DNA of 64,000 nucleotides. It comes from Cohnella faecalis (GTDB lineage Bacteria; Bacillota; Bacilli; Paenibacillales; Paenibacillaceae). The DNA lies in NCBI RefSeq assembly GCF_003570905.1, contig NZ_QXJM01000030.1, positions 94,064 through 158,063 on the forward strand. Reading direction: 5' to 3'. The notes below the pieces were generated by a model, which worked only from the letters and a program-made list of their open reading frames with translations, made no database searches and had not been told where the DNA came from. The translations under genes were made by a program, and so were the position numbers. Shown here piece by piece: positions 18,536-26,880 of the stretch. Within the stretch, counting starts at the first letter, position 1, and each line of letters starts with the position of its first letter.

Positions 18536-19329
18536 TCGAGAAATGGCGTCATATCGGCGAGGAAATTATCCGGTTCCGGTTAGCGGACGAGGAAGCCGCG
18601 AGGGTAACCCGAGCGGTTCTCGGCGAAATGTTCTCTTATCGGAGCAGCGAAGCGATTGCGGATATGACGGTAACGATCCGTTCGGGGTATGGGAGCCGTT
18701 ACGCGGATCATACTTCGGTCGCGATCGGCAGGGACGATAACGGCCTGTTTTTCGATCGCCAAGATTTCCAACTGCGGATCAGCGCCGACGATCTGCAGGC
18801 GGAAATTCGATTCCATGATTATTATGGGTTGCGCACGGCTTTGCTTAGCTGGTACAGCTCCATCATTAATCGGGCGGATTGGGGAATCGTCGTTCGCTCT
18901 TCATGCGTCGTCAACGAGGGACAAGCCTGCTTGTTTATCGGAGCGTCCGACGCGCGCGAGTCGACGATCGCTTCGTTATCCCGTCCCCGCGTCCTGCTCT
19001 CGGATGAAACGTCGCTCATTCGCATTTTTTCCGAAGGAAGCGTCAGAGTGTACGATTCCCCTTTCCGGAACGTCTGCAAGGAGCCCGCGAATGTAGGCTT
19101 CGCTCCTTTGCAGCGCATCTATCTGTTGAGGGAGTCGCCAATTGTACGTACGACGCCGCTGCCCAAGGACGAAGCGATGCTGATGCTGTTGAACGAAGTT
19201 GTGCACGAGAATCGCGATGCAGGGGAATCGGCCAAGCTTGTTCGGATGTGCAAGCGGCTGGTCGAACGAGTTCCTGTCTATGAGATGGAGCTTGAAAAAA
19301 ACAAACGGGTTTGGGGGGCTATATCGTGA
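18532..19329 (+). CDS. HPr kinase-like protein with degenerate P-loop
   Basis: A 265-residue protein resembling HprK-type serine kinase C-terminal domains found in natural-product and capsule loci. After Val-Val-Asn-Glu-Gly it shows Leu-Phe-Ile-Gly-Ala-Ser-Asp-Ala-Arg-Glu-Ser-Thr-Ile-Ala at residues about 134-147. This occupies the place of the Walker A loop (Gly-x-Ser-Gly-x-Gly-Lys-Ser-Thr), but the Gly-Lys is Arg-Glu. Leu-Leu-Ser-Asp-Glu-Thr may be the Walker B equivalent. Loss of the P-loop lysine suggests a non-catalytic or altered protein. GGGGAGG lies 9 bases before ATG 18532, and the gene overlaps the PqqD gene by 4 bases. It is first in the operon after the 18408 promoter, apart from a possible leader. 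Confidence 0.68.
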   Translation: MIEKWRHIGEEIIRFRLADEEAARVTRAVLGEMFSYRSSEAIADMTVTIRSGYGSRYADHTSVAIGRDDNGLFFDRQDFQLRISADDLQAEIRFHDYYGLRTALLSWYSSIINRADWGIVVRSSCVVNEGQACLFIGASDARESTIASLSRPRVLLSDETSLIRIFSEGSVRVYDSPFRNVCKEPANVGFAPLQRIYLLRESPIVRTTPLPKDEAMLMLLNEVVHENRDAGESAKLVRMCKRLVERVPVYEMELEKNKRVWGAIS

Positions 19330-19604
19330 GCGTAGTTTATCGGCGTCTGGATCAAGTAGAGGTCGTCGAGCTGGATGGAGAGACATTGGTTCTGAACCCG
19401 GAGACGTTCGCCGTTACCAAGCTTAACGAAGTAGGAGGATGGGTGTGGCGGACGATGGACGATTGCGCGACTTTCGAGCAGTTGGAGCAACGTATGACGG
19501 AAACCTTTGATGCCGATCGCCGTCGAATGAGCGCGGATTTAACCTTGTTTTTGAACGAGATGATAGGGATCGGCCTCATTAAGATCGCGAAGGACACGGA
19601 ATGA
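19326..19604 (+). CDS. PqqD family protein (RiPP recognition element type)
   Basis: A 92-residue protein with the PqqD fold signature: Gly-Glu-Thr-Leu-Val-Leu-Asn-Pro-Glu-Thr-Phe-Ala-Val-Thr-Lys-Leu-Asn, then Trp-Val-Trp, then a helical C-terminus with Phe-Leu-Asn-Glu-Met. PqqD domains bind leader peptides for modifying enzymes, but many occur beside HprK-like kinases and nucleotidyltransferases without a known precursor. GTG 19326 overlaps the upstream stop (GTGA) and follows TTGGGGGG; the TTG 15 bases earlier is less likely. Confidence 0.82.
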   Translation: MSVVYRRLDQVEVVELDGETLVLNPETFAVTKLNEVGGWVWRTMDDCATFEQLEQRMTETFDADRRRMSADLTLFLNEMIGIGLIKIAKDTE

Positions 19605-19664
19605 GCCGCACTGTGCATTCGGTTCCCAAGCGGCGGTAACCCATTCCGGAGAGGAAGGTTGGCT

Positions 19665-19856
19665 GTGAATATAGACAACCCGGAAAGCTTCTATTGTATC
19701 GTGTGCAATAGAATGTACCGGCAAGACAAGGCGTACCTATTGTTCCGAACGGGCTTTTTTCGAGTCATGTACCCTCTCGGCTGCTGTCTAAGCTGCCGGG
19801 CCGCGATTCAATTCGACGAAGGTCGATTCAAGCCCATAGCGAAGGATCAGTCCTAA
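19665..19856 (+). CDS. Small Cys-pair protein, unknown function
   Basis: A 63-residue protein starting at GTG 19665, six bases after GAGGAAGG. It contains Cys-Ile-Val-Cys near residue 12 and Cys-Cys-Leu-Ser-Cys near residue 43, a spacing that suggests a small zinc ribbon. It is the last gene before a clear terminator, so it is likely co-transcribed with the HPr-kinase-like and PqqD genes. I do not recognise the family. Confidence 0.55.
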   Translation: MNIDNPESFYCIVCNRMYRQDKAYLLFRTGFFRVMYPLGCCLSCRAAIQFDEGRFKPIAKDQS

Positions 19857-19859
19857 TCG

Positions 19860-19893
19860 GAGCCTGCCGTTTTCTTGCAGGCTCTTAATTTTT
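19860..19893 (+). terminator. Rho-independent terminator
   Basis: Eight-base stem GAGCCTGC (19860-19867) pairing with GCAGGCTC (19877-19884), nine-base loop, followed by TTAATTTTTT. It closes the HPr-kinase/PqqD operon. Confidence 0.88.
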
Positions 19894-19915
19894 TCTAAAG
19901 ATTGTTATGCGCGCA

Positions 19916-19944
19916 TTCGGATTTTCGAGGTAAACTGCTATAAT
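19916..19944 (+). promoter_or_regulatory. Probable promoter of the ABC transporter operon
   Basis: A perfect TATAAT at 19939-19944 with a weak -35 (TTCGGA at 19916-19921) and a 17-base spacer. It lies 41 bases before the ATP-binding protein start. Confidence 0.6.
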
Positions 19945-19984
19945 AGATGGGACTCTTATCCAAATTGATGTCGGAGGGAAACGA

Positions 19985-20905
19985 ATGACACAAGGTCCTA
20001 TCGTTCGGCTCACGAATGTGACGAAACGCATCGGGAACCGAACGCTCATCGACCGCGTATCGTTAGACGTGCACGCGGGCGAAGTATTCGGGTTCCTGGG
20101 TCCGAATGGCTCGGGCAAGACGACGACCATCCGGATGATGGTTGGATTGACGCGAATTAACGAGGGAGATATACAAATCGCGGGCCACAGCATCCGCACG
20201 GAATATGCCAAGGCGATCGTGAATGTGGGCGCTATCGTCGAGAACCCGGAGATGTACAAGTTTTTGACGGGTTATCAGAACTTGCTGCATTTCGCTCGCA
20301 TGAATCCGGCGGTTACCCGGAAGCGGATCGACGAAGCGATCGAATTGGTCGGTTTGCAAGGCCGAATTCACGATAAAGTGAGGAAATACTCGCTGGGCAT
20401 GCGTCAGCGGCTGGGCGTTGCGCAGGCGATCATGCATAGACCGAAGCTGCTTATTCTGGACGAGCCGACGAACGGACTCGATCCGGCGGGCATCCGGGAG
20501 CTTCGCGATTATTTGCGCCGTCTGTCGAGGGAAGAAGGCACTGCGGTATTCGTGTCCTCTCACTTGCTGTCGGAGATGGAGCTTATGTGCGATCGCGTCG
20601 CCATTCTGCAGAACGGCAAGATCATCGATACCCGGTCGCTTCGCGGAGAGGAAGAGACTGTCCGGGCTGCGGATATCGTGCAGTTCGACGTCGATCATCC
20701 CGATGCGGCGCTCGGCATTCTGGAGGGGGCGGGCTCGGCGCGAATCGTCGATGGCCTGCTGACGTTCGAAGCGGATCGGGGCACGGTCGCTTCCGTTAAC
20801 CGCAAGCTGGTCGAAGCCGGGATCAACGTCTACGCCATCCGCGTAAAAACGAAATCTCTGGAAGACCAATTCCTTGAAATGACGGGGGGCGAGTCGGTTG
20901 GTTAA
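19985..20905 (+). CDS. ABC transporter ATP-binding protein
   Basis: A 306-residue nucleotide-binding subunit of the BcrA/CcmA-like exporter group. Walker A (Gly-Pro-Asn-Gly-Ser-Gly-Lys-Thr-Thr) is at residues about 38-46, the signature is Tyr-Ser-Leu-Gly-Met-Arg-Gln-Arg, Walker B is Leu-Leu-Ile-Leu-Asp-Glu-Pro-Thr-Asn-Gly-Leu-Asp, and the switch His lies in Val-Ser-Ser-His-Leu-Leu. The extra 80-residue C-terminal domain is usual for the group. GGAGGGAA precedes the ATG. It pairs with the permease that overlaps it by 8 bases. Lantibiotic or bacitracin self-protection is common for relatives, but the substrate is not deducible. Confidence 0.93.
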   Translation: MTQGPIVRLTNVTKRIGNRTLIDRVSLDVHAGEVFGFLGPNGSGKTTTIRMMVGLTRINEGDIQIAGHSIRTEYAKAIVNVGAIVENPEMYKFLTGYQNLLHFARMNPAVTRKRIDEAIELVGLQGRIHDKVRKYSLGMRQRLGVAQAIMHRPKLLILDEPTNGLDPAGIRELRDYLRRLSREEGTAVFVSSHLLSEMELMCDRVAILQNGKIIDTRSLRGEEETVRAADIVQFDVDHPDAALGILEGAGSARIVDGLLTFEADRGTVASVNRKLVEAGINVYAIRVKTKSLEDQFLEMTGGESVG

Positions 20906-21719
20906 TTTCCTGAAGCTCGTTCAGAACGAAAACATGAAGATTTACCGTAGATTGCGTACATGGATTATGCTTGGCGCCATCGTGCTGATTCCTATCTTGA
21001 TTTCTATAATATGGAAGCTCACGACAGACGGACCGGATCCTTCAAACTGGCACGCTACGAACCAGGAGTTCGGCTTCGTACTTATGCTGATCACTATTTT
21101 CACGGTCGTCCAGTCGGCTGAATCGGTTGCGGGGGAATTTACGTGGGGGACGATCAAGCTGCTGCTCATTCGTCCGTGGAGCCGATCGGTCATCCTGTTG
21201 TCGAAGTACTTGTCGCTTATACTGTTCGCGCTGTTTTTTACGGTTATCGCCTTTGCGGTAACGCTGTTGGCCAATATCGCTATTTTCGGCTATACGGACA
21301 ACCCGGGCGACTATTTGGCCCGCTTCAGCATGGGAGGGCAGCTTGCGGTCGATCTTTCTCCGTGGACGTTAATGCTTGAAGACATTGGGCTGCAATTGGT
21401 GAGCCTCGTAATGATTGTATCCTTTGCGTTCATGCTGTCATCCGCGTTCCGCAGCGGCGGCCTCGCAATCGGCTTGTCCATATTCCTTCTATTCGCGGGC
21501 AGCATTATTACGGCGATTCTCGCATCGGCCAATGGCACATGGGTGAAATACGTCATGTTCATTCATTTGGATTTGTCTTCCTATCTCAACGGGGGAGACG
21601 GTCCGATCCCGAATCATCCGATGACGATGTCCTTTTCTCTCGCCGTGCTGGCCGTTTACTTTATTATTTTCAACCTTGTTTCCTGGACCGTGTTCGTCAA
21701 GCGCGACGTGGCGGCTTAA
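20898..21719 (+). CDS. ABC transporter permease (ABC-2 type)
   Basis: A 273-residue membrane protein with six predicted helices. The first follows the charged N-terminus (Lys-Ile-Tyr-Arg-Arg-Leu-Arg-Thr-Trp-Ile-Met), the layout of ABC2_membrane_2/BcrB-like permeases. Ser-Ala-Glu-Ser-Val-Ala-Gly-Glu-Phe-Thr-Trp-Gly-Thr-Ile-Lys is the typical coupling segment. The start is TTG 20898, overlapping the ATPase stop by 8 bases and preceded by GGGGGGCGAG. A strong terminator follows. Confidence 0.9.
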   Translation: MVNFLKLVQNENMKIYRRLRTWIMLGAIVLIPILISIIWKLTTDGPDPSNWHATNQEFGFVLMLITIFTVVQSAESVAGEFTWGTIKLLLIRPWSRSVILLSKYLSLILFALFFTVIAFAVTLLANIAIFGYTDNPGDYLARFSMGGQLAVDLSPWTLMLEDIGLQLVSLVMIVSFAFMLSSAFRSGGLAIGLSIFLLFAGSIITAILASANGTWVKYVMFIHLDLSSYLNGGDGPIPNHPMTMSFSLAVLAVYFIIFNLVSWTVFVKRDVAA

Positions 21720-21740
21720 TGGACGCTTAATAGAAGAAGA

Positions 21741-21777
21741 CGAAGCAGGCGGGATTATCCCGCCTGCTTCGTTTTTC
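21741..21777. terminator. Bidirectional terminator between permease and bactofilin genes
   Basis: A perfect 14-base stem, 21741-21754 with 21758-21771, three-base loop, then GTTTTT. The loop TTA is also the bactofilin stop codon on the minus strand, so on that side the stem sits just past the stop. Confidence 0.92.
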
Positions 21778-22174
21778 CACCTCCGCTTCCGCCGTCATGG
21801 CCGACGGCTGCCGCCTTGCCGAATTCGGCGCGCTCCATCTTGCTGGAGCCGTTAAGGACGCCGCCCTCCTGTACGATAAGCGTCGCTGCGTAGGAGTCGC
21901 CGTGCAATTGGCCGCTCGACGTAATAACAAGCTTTCCTCTCGTATGGACGTCCCCGTGCACTTTTCCGGCGATCGTCACGTCTCTGGCCGTGATGCTCGA
22001 TTTCGCCTCGCCTTTTTCCCCGATGACCAAATCGCCCTTGCAGTCGATATCTCCCGTGAACGTTCCGTCGATTCGAACGCCCGCTTCGGATCTCAGACGG
22101 CCCTCCATCTCCGTTCCATGACCGATGAGCGTATCCGTTTCCCCGGCGGAAAGCTTGAATTTTTCCTTGAACAT
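21755..22174 (-). CDS. Bactofilin family cytoskeletal protein
   Basis: A 139-residue protein with the repeating beta-helix pattern of bactofilins: Thr-Leu-Ile-Gly, Gly-Arg-Leu-Arg-Ser-Glu, Val-Arg-Ile-Asp-Gly-Thr-Phe-Thr-Gly-Asp-Ile, Gly-Lys-Val-His-Gly-Asp-Val, and a Gly/Lys-rich disordered tail. Bactofilins polymerise without nucleotides and recruit cell-wall enzymes. The gene follows an M23 peptidase gene by 7 bases on the same strand, a conserved pairing in which the scaffold and the peptidase shape the wall together. Confidence 0.93.
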   Translation of the reverse strand: MFKEKFKLSAGETDTLIGHGTEMEGRLRSEAGVRIDGTFTGDIDCKGDLVIGEKGEAKSSITARDVTIAGKVHGDVHTRGKLVITSSGQLHGDSYAATLIVQEGGVLNGSSKMERAEFGKAAAVGHDGGSGGGKTKQAG

Positions 22175-22181
22175 GGCGGCA

Positions 22182-23171
22182 CTAATCCTCCTTCACCATT
22201 CGCAAATAAGGGAGCGGACTGACCGGCTCATCCTGCACGACGACTTGAAAATGCAAATGAGGCCCCGTGCTTCTCCCGGTATTGCCCAATCTTCCGATCA
22301 CTTCGCCGCGGCCGACGATTGCTCCGGTCTTGACGCTTATGCGCCGCAAATGCATGTACCATGATTCCAGTCCACTGCGATGGGTAATAATGATATAATT
22401 GCCACGAGAGCTATTGAAGCCGGTTTCCTTGACTGTGCCGCTGCCCGCGGCAAAGACGGGATCGTCCTCGTCTCCGGAAATGTCGATCCCGGCATGAAAG
22501 GTAGAGCGCCCGTTGATCGGGTCGCGCCGATATCCGAAGCCGGAAGTGAGCTTGCGCGAGACCGTCGGCCATCCGGATGGACGGGACTCGATCTCGGCTT
22601 GACGCTGCCGCGCTTTACGAAGATTGCTTGCCATCGTATCGGCGAGGCTGTCCAACAGCTCCGACAGCTCTTCGAAATCCGCGATGGCGGAAGCCATGGA
22701 CTCGTCGGACACACCGTCCTCCGTCGACTTGGCGGCGGCGACGCTGCTCTCCGCCAGTATGGAAGAAGTCCGGTATGAATCGTCGGTCAAGCCGGGCAGC
22801 GCACTCTCTTGCTTGCCGATAAATTGTCTCAGCTTCGTCTCCAACTCGCGCAAGCCTTGCATGCGGGTTTTCAGATCGTCGGCTTGTTCGTTCAGACTGG
22901 CCAGCTCTTGTCGAAGCGTGCCGATCTCCTCGTCCTTGCCGTTCTCCGAGCCGGATAGCTGCTCGGATTGCCGGGCGATTAGCGATTCGAGCTCCTGTAT
23001 GCGATAAAGCGACTTCAGCTCCAGCCCCGCGATTACTCCGGCAATCGTCAGCGCCGCGGCGACCGGGACAATAAAGACGGTTTTTCCCGACACTTGAATT
23101 CGCTTGACCTGTTGGCCGGGTCCTCTAATGAGAAGGAACGACCACCTTGGCTTTCGTTTGCTAGCAGTCAT
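22182..23171 (-). CDS. M23 family metallopeptidase with coiled coil
   Basis: A 329-residue membrane-anchored peptidoglycan endopeptidase. A basic N-terminus and one transmembrane helix (about residues 30-52) are followed by a coiled coil (about 55-125). The C-terminal LytM domain has Phe-His-Ala-Gly-Ile-Asp for the first zinc His and Asp and His-Leu-His for the final pair. The start at 23171 (Met-Thr-Ala-Ser-Lys-Arg-Lys) was chosen because GGAGAG lies directly upstream; the longer frame to 23261 has no such site. It is co-transcribed with the bactofilin. Confidence 0.92.
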   Translation of the reverse strand: MTASKRKPRWSFLLIRGPGQQVKRIQVSGKTVFIVPVAAALTIAGVIAGLELKSLYRIQELESLIARQSEQLSGSENGKDEEIGTLRQELASLNEQADDLKTRMQGLRELETKLRQFIGKQESALPGLTDDSYRTSSILAESSVAAAKSTEDGVSDESMASAIADFEELSELLDSLADTMASNLRKARQRQAEIESRPSGWPTVSRKLTSGFGYRRDPINGRSTFHAGIDISGDEDDPVFAAGSGTVKETGFNSSRGNYIIITHRSGLESWYMHLRRISVKTGAIVGRGEVIGRLGNTGRSTGPHLHFQVVVQDEPVSPLPYLRMVKED

Positions 23172-23238
23172 CGTCTCTCCTTTCATCGGGCTCCTTTTTT
23201 GCTTGGCTGTCGAACGCGTTCTATTGACTTTTATTCTT

Positions 23239-23266
23239 GAAAACGAGTGTTCATACCTCATAATTC
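23239..23266 (+). promoter_or_regulatory. Candidate promoter of the cardiolipin synthase gene
   Basis: TTGAAA at 23239-23244 and CATAAT at 23261-23266, spacer 16. It lies just before AGAAGGAGA and the TTG start at 23287, implying a very short leader. Confidence 0.5.
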
Positions 23267-23286
23267 CCTAGAAGGAGAATCCGGCC

Positions 23287-24714
23287 TTGACTTGGATCGT
23301 CTTGTTTCTGCTCGTCATTTTATTCCAGGCGGCAACGATTCTGCTGCTCGAATTTCGCAGGCCGGCTCACGCGACGGCATGGCTGTTCATCTTGTTCCTG
23401 TTTCCGCTTGTCGGATTCATTCTTTACTACTTTCTGGCACACGAATATAGAAGAAGCCGCTCCGTCAAACGCAGGGGGAGAATGGACGAGCGGCGACGAG
23501 CGATCAGGCTGCGCAAGAGCACCCTATTGACGCGTCCGTCCCAGCTGCCGGACGAGAAGCTTTCGGAAAACGGACGGCTGTTCCGAATGCTGGTGAAAGG
23601 CGGAGAGTTCCCTATTACGGGAGCCAACCGCACTCGTCTGTTCAATAACGGGCACGATACTTACGATGCGATGCTGGAAGCGATTCGGTCGGCCAAGCAC
23701 CACATTCATATGTCGTCTTATATCGTAAGGGACGACCATATGGGACGTCTTTTTCGCGACACGCTCGCCGACAAAGCGAGACAAGGGGTCGAGGTAAGGT
23801 TTTTGTTCGACGGGTTGGGCAGCTACAAGCTGAAGGCCGCTTATTTCAAGCCGCTCCTGGAGGCAGGGGGACGGTTTGCTTGTTTTTTTCCGATTCGGAT
23901 TTCGTTTTTGAAAAAAAGGCTCAACTATCGGAACCACCGAAAAATTCTTGTCGTCGACGGGCTGAAAGGATTTGTGGGCGGCATTAATTTAGGGGACGAG
24001 TATGTCGGCAAGGATAGAAGGCTCGGGTATTGGCGCGACACTCATCTGGAGATCGAGGGAGATGCCGTGTACGGTTTGCAGGAGGTATTTCTGAAGGACT
24101 GGGAGCTGGCGACGAAGGAGCGGCCTAGTCATCCGGACTATTTTCCCGATCATGCGTGCGAGGGACGGGAGCCTGTCCAGATCGTGTCGGGCGGTCCGAA
24201 CAGGAGAGGCGATGCCATTCATGACGCCGTCTACGCGCTAATATCTTCAGCCAGAGAGAGGATATGGATCACGACGCCGTATTTCATTCCGAGCGCGGCG
24301 ATCTCCATGGCGCTTCACGATGCGGCGATGAGCGGACTGGACGTTCGGATTCTCATCCCCTCGATACCCGATACCTACCTCGTTCATTGGGCGACTCTTT
24401 CTTACGTGGAGGAGCTGATGAAGTCGGGAGTTCGGGTATGGCAGTATCAAAAAGGGTTCGTTCACGCGAAGACGATCGTCATCGACAAGATGGCGGCGAC
24501 GGTGGGGACGGCGAATATGGATTTGCGCAGCTTCTTCAGCAACTTCGAGCTGAACGCGCATCTGTTCGATGCGGAAGCGATTAGCCGAGTCGAGAATCAT
24601 TTTCTTGAAGATTTGCAGGACAGCACGGAGATGAGGCTTCAATTGTTCCGCGAGCGCTCGAAGAAGCAGAAGACAAGGGAAGCGCTCGCTCGTCTGCTGT
24701 CACCGCTGCTTTAG
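23287..24714 (+). CDS. cls: Cardiolipin synthase (phospholipase D superfamily)
   Basis: A 475-residue membrane enzyme condensing two phosphatidylglycerols into cardiolipin. Two N-terminal helices (about residues 3-20 and 31-49) precede two HKD motifs: His-Arg-Lys-Ile-Leu-Val-Val-Asp-Gly at about 217 and His-Ala-Lys-Thr-Ile-Val-Ile-Asp at about 394, each followed by a Gly-Gly/Gly-Thr-Ala-Asn stretch. The start is TTG 23287 with AAGGAG upstream. The end overlaps the convergent LigD polymerase gene by 15 bases. Confidence 0.94.
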   Translation: MTWIVLFLLVILFQAATILLLEFRRPAHATAWLFILFLFPLVGFILYYFLAHEYRRSRSVKRRGRMDERRRAIRLRKSTLLTRPSQLPDEKLSENGRLFRMLVKGGEFPITGANRTRLFNNGHDTYDAMLEAIRSAKHHIHMSSYIVRDDHMGRLFRDTLADKARQGVEVRFLFDGLGSYKLKAAYFKPLLEAGGRFACFFPIRISFLKKRLNYRNHRKILVVDGLKGFVGGINLGDEYVGKDRRLGYWRDTHLEIEGDAVYGLQEVFLKDWELATKERPSHPDYFPDHACEGREPVQIVSGGPNRRGDAIHDAVYALISSARERIWITTPYFIPSAAISMALHDAAMSGLDVRILIPSIPDTYLVHWATLSYVEELMKSGVRVWQYQKGFVHAKTIVIDKMAATVGTANMDLRSFFSNFELNAHLFDAEAISRVENHFLEDLQDSTEMRLQLFRERSKKQKTREALARLLSPLL

Positions 24715-25611
24715 GAACGAAGCGATGCCGCCGAGCACAGGAGCAAGACTTTGCGGAGGGACGGCTGCGATCAGATCGCCCCGGGTTTGCAGACGTTCTA
24801 TGATATTGCGCAAATGGAAGTCGGCGGGCTTCGCTCCCGAACGCACTTCTTCCCAGGTTAGCGGAGTGGATACCGTAGCTCCGGGCCTGGCGCGCGGAGA
24901 ATAGGGAGCGGGGAGCGTACGCCCGCTGTAGTGCTGGAGATAATCGAGGTAGATGAGCTCGCCTCGGTTCTTCGTCATCCGTTCCACGGTGAACAGCCCG
25001 GGATGTTGGGCTACGAGATATTCGGAGCAAAATTTCCCGAAGCTCCGCAGCTCGTCGAATGTCGGTCCGCGTTCGATCGGCATGACGATTTGAACGCCGG
25101 TAGCGCCCGAAGTTTTCGGGACGGCTTGCAGGCCCAAGGAGCGAAGCAATTCGAGGACATGGTCGGCCGCCTCCATAATTCGCGGCTCGTCCGGCAGCGT
25201 CGGATCGATATCGAGCATCCAGACGTTAGGCGTTGGTGCGAGTTGTCCGATTTCCTCGCAAGAGGCGTGGAATTCAAGCGCGTAGAGGCTTCCCATCCAC
25301 ATGAGGGCAGGGAGCGAGTCCAGCACTACATAACGGATATCGCCCGCGATCGCCGTCCGGACATAGTCGGGCGTCGGCCGCGGGCTGTTTTTTTGGTAAA
25401 AGGATGTGCCGTGAATGCCTTCGGGATAACGAATCGTCGTCAAATAACGGTTGGTCGTATAAGGGAGCAGGTACGGCGCCAGCTTGGCAAGCGTCTGCAC
25501 ATACTCGAGCTTCGTAATGCCGGCCTCCGGCCATAGCAGCTTGTCGGGGTGGGAGACGGCCAGCTCATAGTCGCCCATACGCAAAATCGTGCGGTTCGGT
25601 GCGGTCGGCAT
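24700..25611 (-). CDS. LigD-type DNA polymerase (primase-polymerase) for end joining
   Basis: A 303-residue stand-alone polymerase domain of the bacterial NHEJ LigD family. It shows Ser-His-Pro-Asp-Lys-Leu-Leu-Trp-Pro near the start, Tyr-Pro-Glu-Gly-Ile, Ser-Phe-Tyr-Gln-Lys-Asn, the metal pair in Trp-Met-Leu-Asp-Ile-Asp-Pro, and Thr-Ser-Gly-Ala-Thr-Gly-Val-Gln. These enzymes fill and extend broken ends with ribo- or deoxynucleotides. The start at 25611 follows AAAGGAGCT; the upstream frame to 25743 lacks a site. It diverges from the LigD ligase gene, and Ku lies about 11 kb away. Confidence 0.92.
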   Translation of the reverse strand: MPTAPNRTILRMGDYELAVSHPDKLLWPEAGITKLEYVQTLAKLAPYLLPYTTNRYLTTIRYPEGIHGTSFYQKNSPRPTPDYVRTAIAGDIRYVVLDSLPALMWMGSLYALEFHASCEEIGQLAPTPNVWMLDIDPTLPDEPRIMEAADHVLELLRSLGLQAVPKTSGATGVQIVMPIERGPTFDELRSFGKFCSEYLVAQHPGLFTVERMTKNRGELIYLDYLQHYSGRTLPAPYSPRARPGATVSTPLTWEEVRSGAKPADFHLRNIIERLQTRGDLIAAVPPQSLAPVLGGIASFLKQR

Positions 25612-25763
25612 AGGGGCTGGAGCTCCTTTCGGTTCGATGGAAAGTAATTTAACCCCCGGATACGCGCGATATTCGTCGCCAACGTCGTGACGCATGATGC
25701 GATGCGATGCCGCATTGCTGCGCATACTAAATCTCCAGGTCACCGCCCAGATAGGAGATGTGA
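25612..25763. promoter_or_regulatory. Divergent intergenic region between LigD polymerase and ligase genes
   Basis: A 152-base region that must carry both promoters. I see no strong sigma-A boxes in either direction. Each side ends in a ribosome site (AAAGGAGCT on the minus strand, AGGAG on the plus strand). A sporulation sigma is possible given how relatives are controlled, but no box is convincing. Confidence 0.4.
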
Positions 25764-26710
25764 ATGTGCATGAGCATGAAGCCGATTGTCCCTTTCGAGC
25801 CTGTTCGTTCTACTGAAATACCGCAAGGCGGTAACTGGGTGCATCAGATCAAGTGGGACGGTGTAAGAATCGTAGCGTATTTTGACGGCAAGGCCGTGCG
25901 GCTGTTCAATCGACAAAAGAACGAACGGACGCAGCAGTACCCGAATTGGTTGAGCCGACGTATTGCGGGGCCAAATCTTTTATTTTGGATGGGGAAGTAA
26001 TAGCTTTGGCTGCGGACGGCAAGCCTTCTTTTCATGAAGTGATGCGCCGGGACGGGATTCGGGTAACGGCCCGAGTGCCGCAAGCTATGCGGAACGTTTC
26101 GGTTGCTTATATGGTATTTGACATTCTTTTTTACAACGGCGAGTGGGTCAACCAACTGCCTTTGCATGAACGGCAACAACTGCTGGCGAGCGTGATTATT
26201 CCCGGCGAATATGTCCAGCCGGTTGCATCTCATAAGGATGGCGGCGCACTCTTCGAGGTTATCCGCGGCCAAAGCATGGAAGGGATCGTCTCCAAAGAGC
26301 TGGATAGCTCTTACCCGTTGGAAGGCAAGGACGGAAGATGGGTAAAAGTCAAAAATTACGGCGACATCATTGCGGTCATCGGCGGGTTTCGGATGGGAGA
26401 CGGCGTTGTCGGATCGGTGCTGGCGGGACTTTATCAGGAGGGCCGATTGCTGTTTATCGGCAAGGTGGGAACCGGCAAGCTGACCTCGTCCGACTGGCGC
26501 GAGCTGACAGCGATGCTGACGGCCATCGAAATTCCAGAATGCCCCTTCGCCAATCGGAGCGAAGAATTCAAAGGAGCAAGATGGGTCAAGCCTCTAATCA
26601 CCGTTAAAATCCAATATTCCGAGTGGAGGAGGAGCGAAGGCAGAACGATGCGGCAACCGAGCATTCAAGCTTTCGTAGACAAGCCTCCGGAAGAATGCGT
26701 TTTTGAGTAG
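25764..26710 (+). pseudogene. ATP-dependent DNA ligase (LigD ligase domain), frameshifted
   Basis: Two frames make one ATP-dependent ligase of about 315 residues. The first (25764-26000) has the adenylated lysine motif Lys-Trp-Asp-Gly-Val-Arg at residues about 31-36. The next frame (from about 25944 to 26710) has Phe-Ile-Leu-Asp-Gly-Glu-Val-Ile-Ala, Met-Val-Phe-Asp-Ile-Leu, Met-Glu-Gly-Ile-Val-Ser-Lys, and Trp-Val-Lys-Val-Lys-Asn, the later ligase motifs. The break is near CCCGAATTGG at about 25943; one added G gives Tyr-Pro-Glu-Leu-Val-Glu-Pro. A sequencing deletion is more likely than real loss. It would seal ends with Ku and the polymerase next door. Confidence 0.88.
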
Positions 26711-26880
26711 CCGATTCCCCGCCGCCAATAGCCCGCTCCGGCGTGGCTAATTGCTCGCCGGTGCGCATCCCGCCGCCGGTAGCCCGCTCCGGCGTGGCTA
26801 ATTGCTCGCCGGTGCGCATCCCGCCACCAGTAACCCGCCCCGGCGGGGCTAAACGCTTGCAGTTGCGCCTTCGCATCCAC
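26711..26880. repeat. 51-bp tandem repeats, type A (about 3 units)
   Basis: Units built on CCGCCGCCGGTAGCCCGCTC followed by CGGCGTGGCTAATTGC repeat every 51 bases directly after the ligase stop codon. They belong to the same family as the type C units downstream. CGCCGG and CCGGCG within the unit could form a short hairpin. No coding sense is evident. Confidence 0.9.

Noticed and set aside
18477..18740. 87-codon plus frame overlapping the HPr-kinase-like gene
   Set aside because: Out of frame with the better-supported gene at 18532 and lacking a ribosome site; it reads as low-complexity Arg/Gly.
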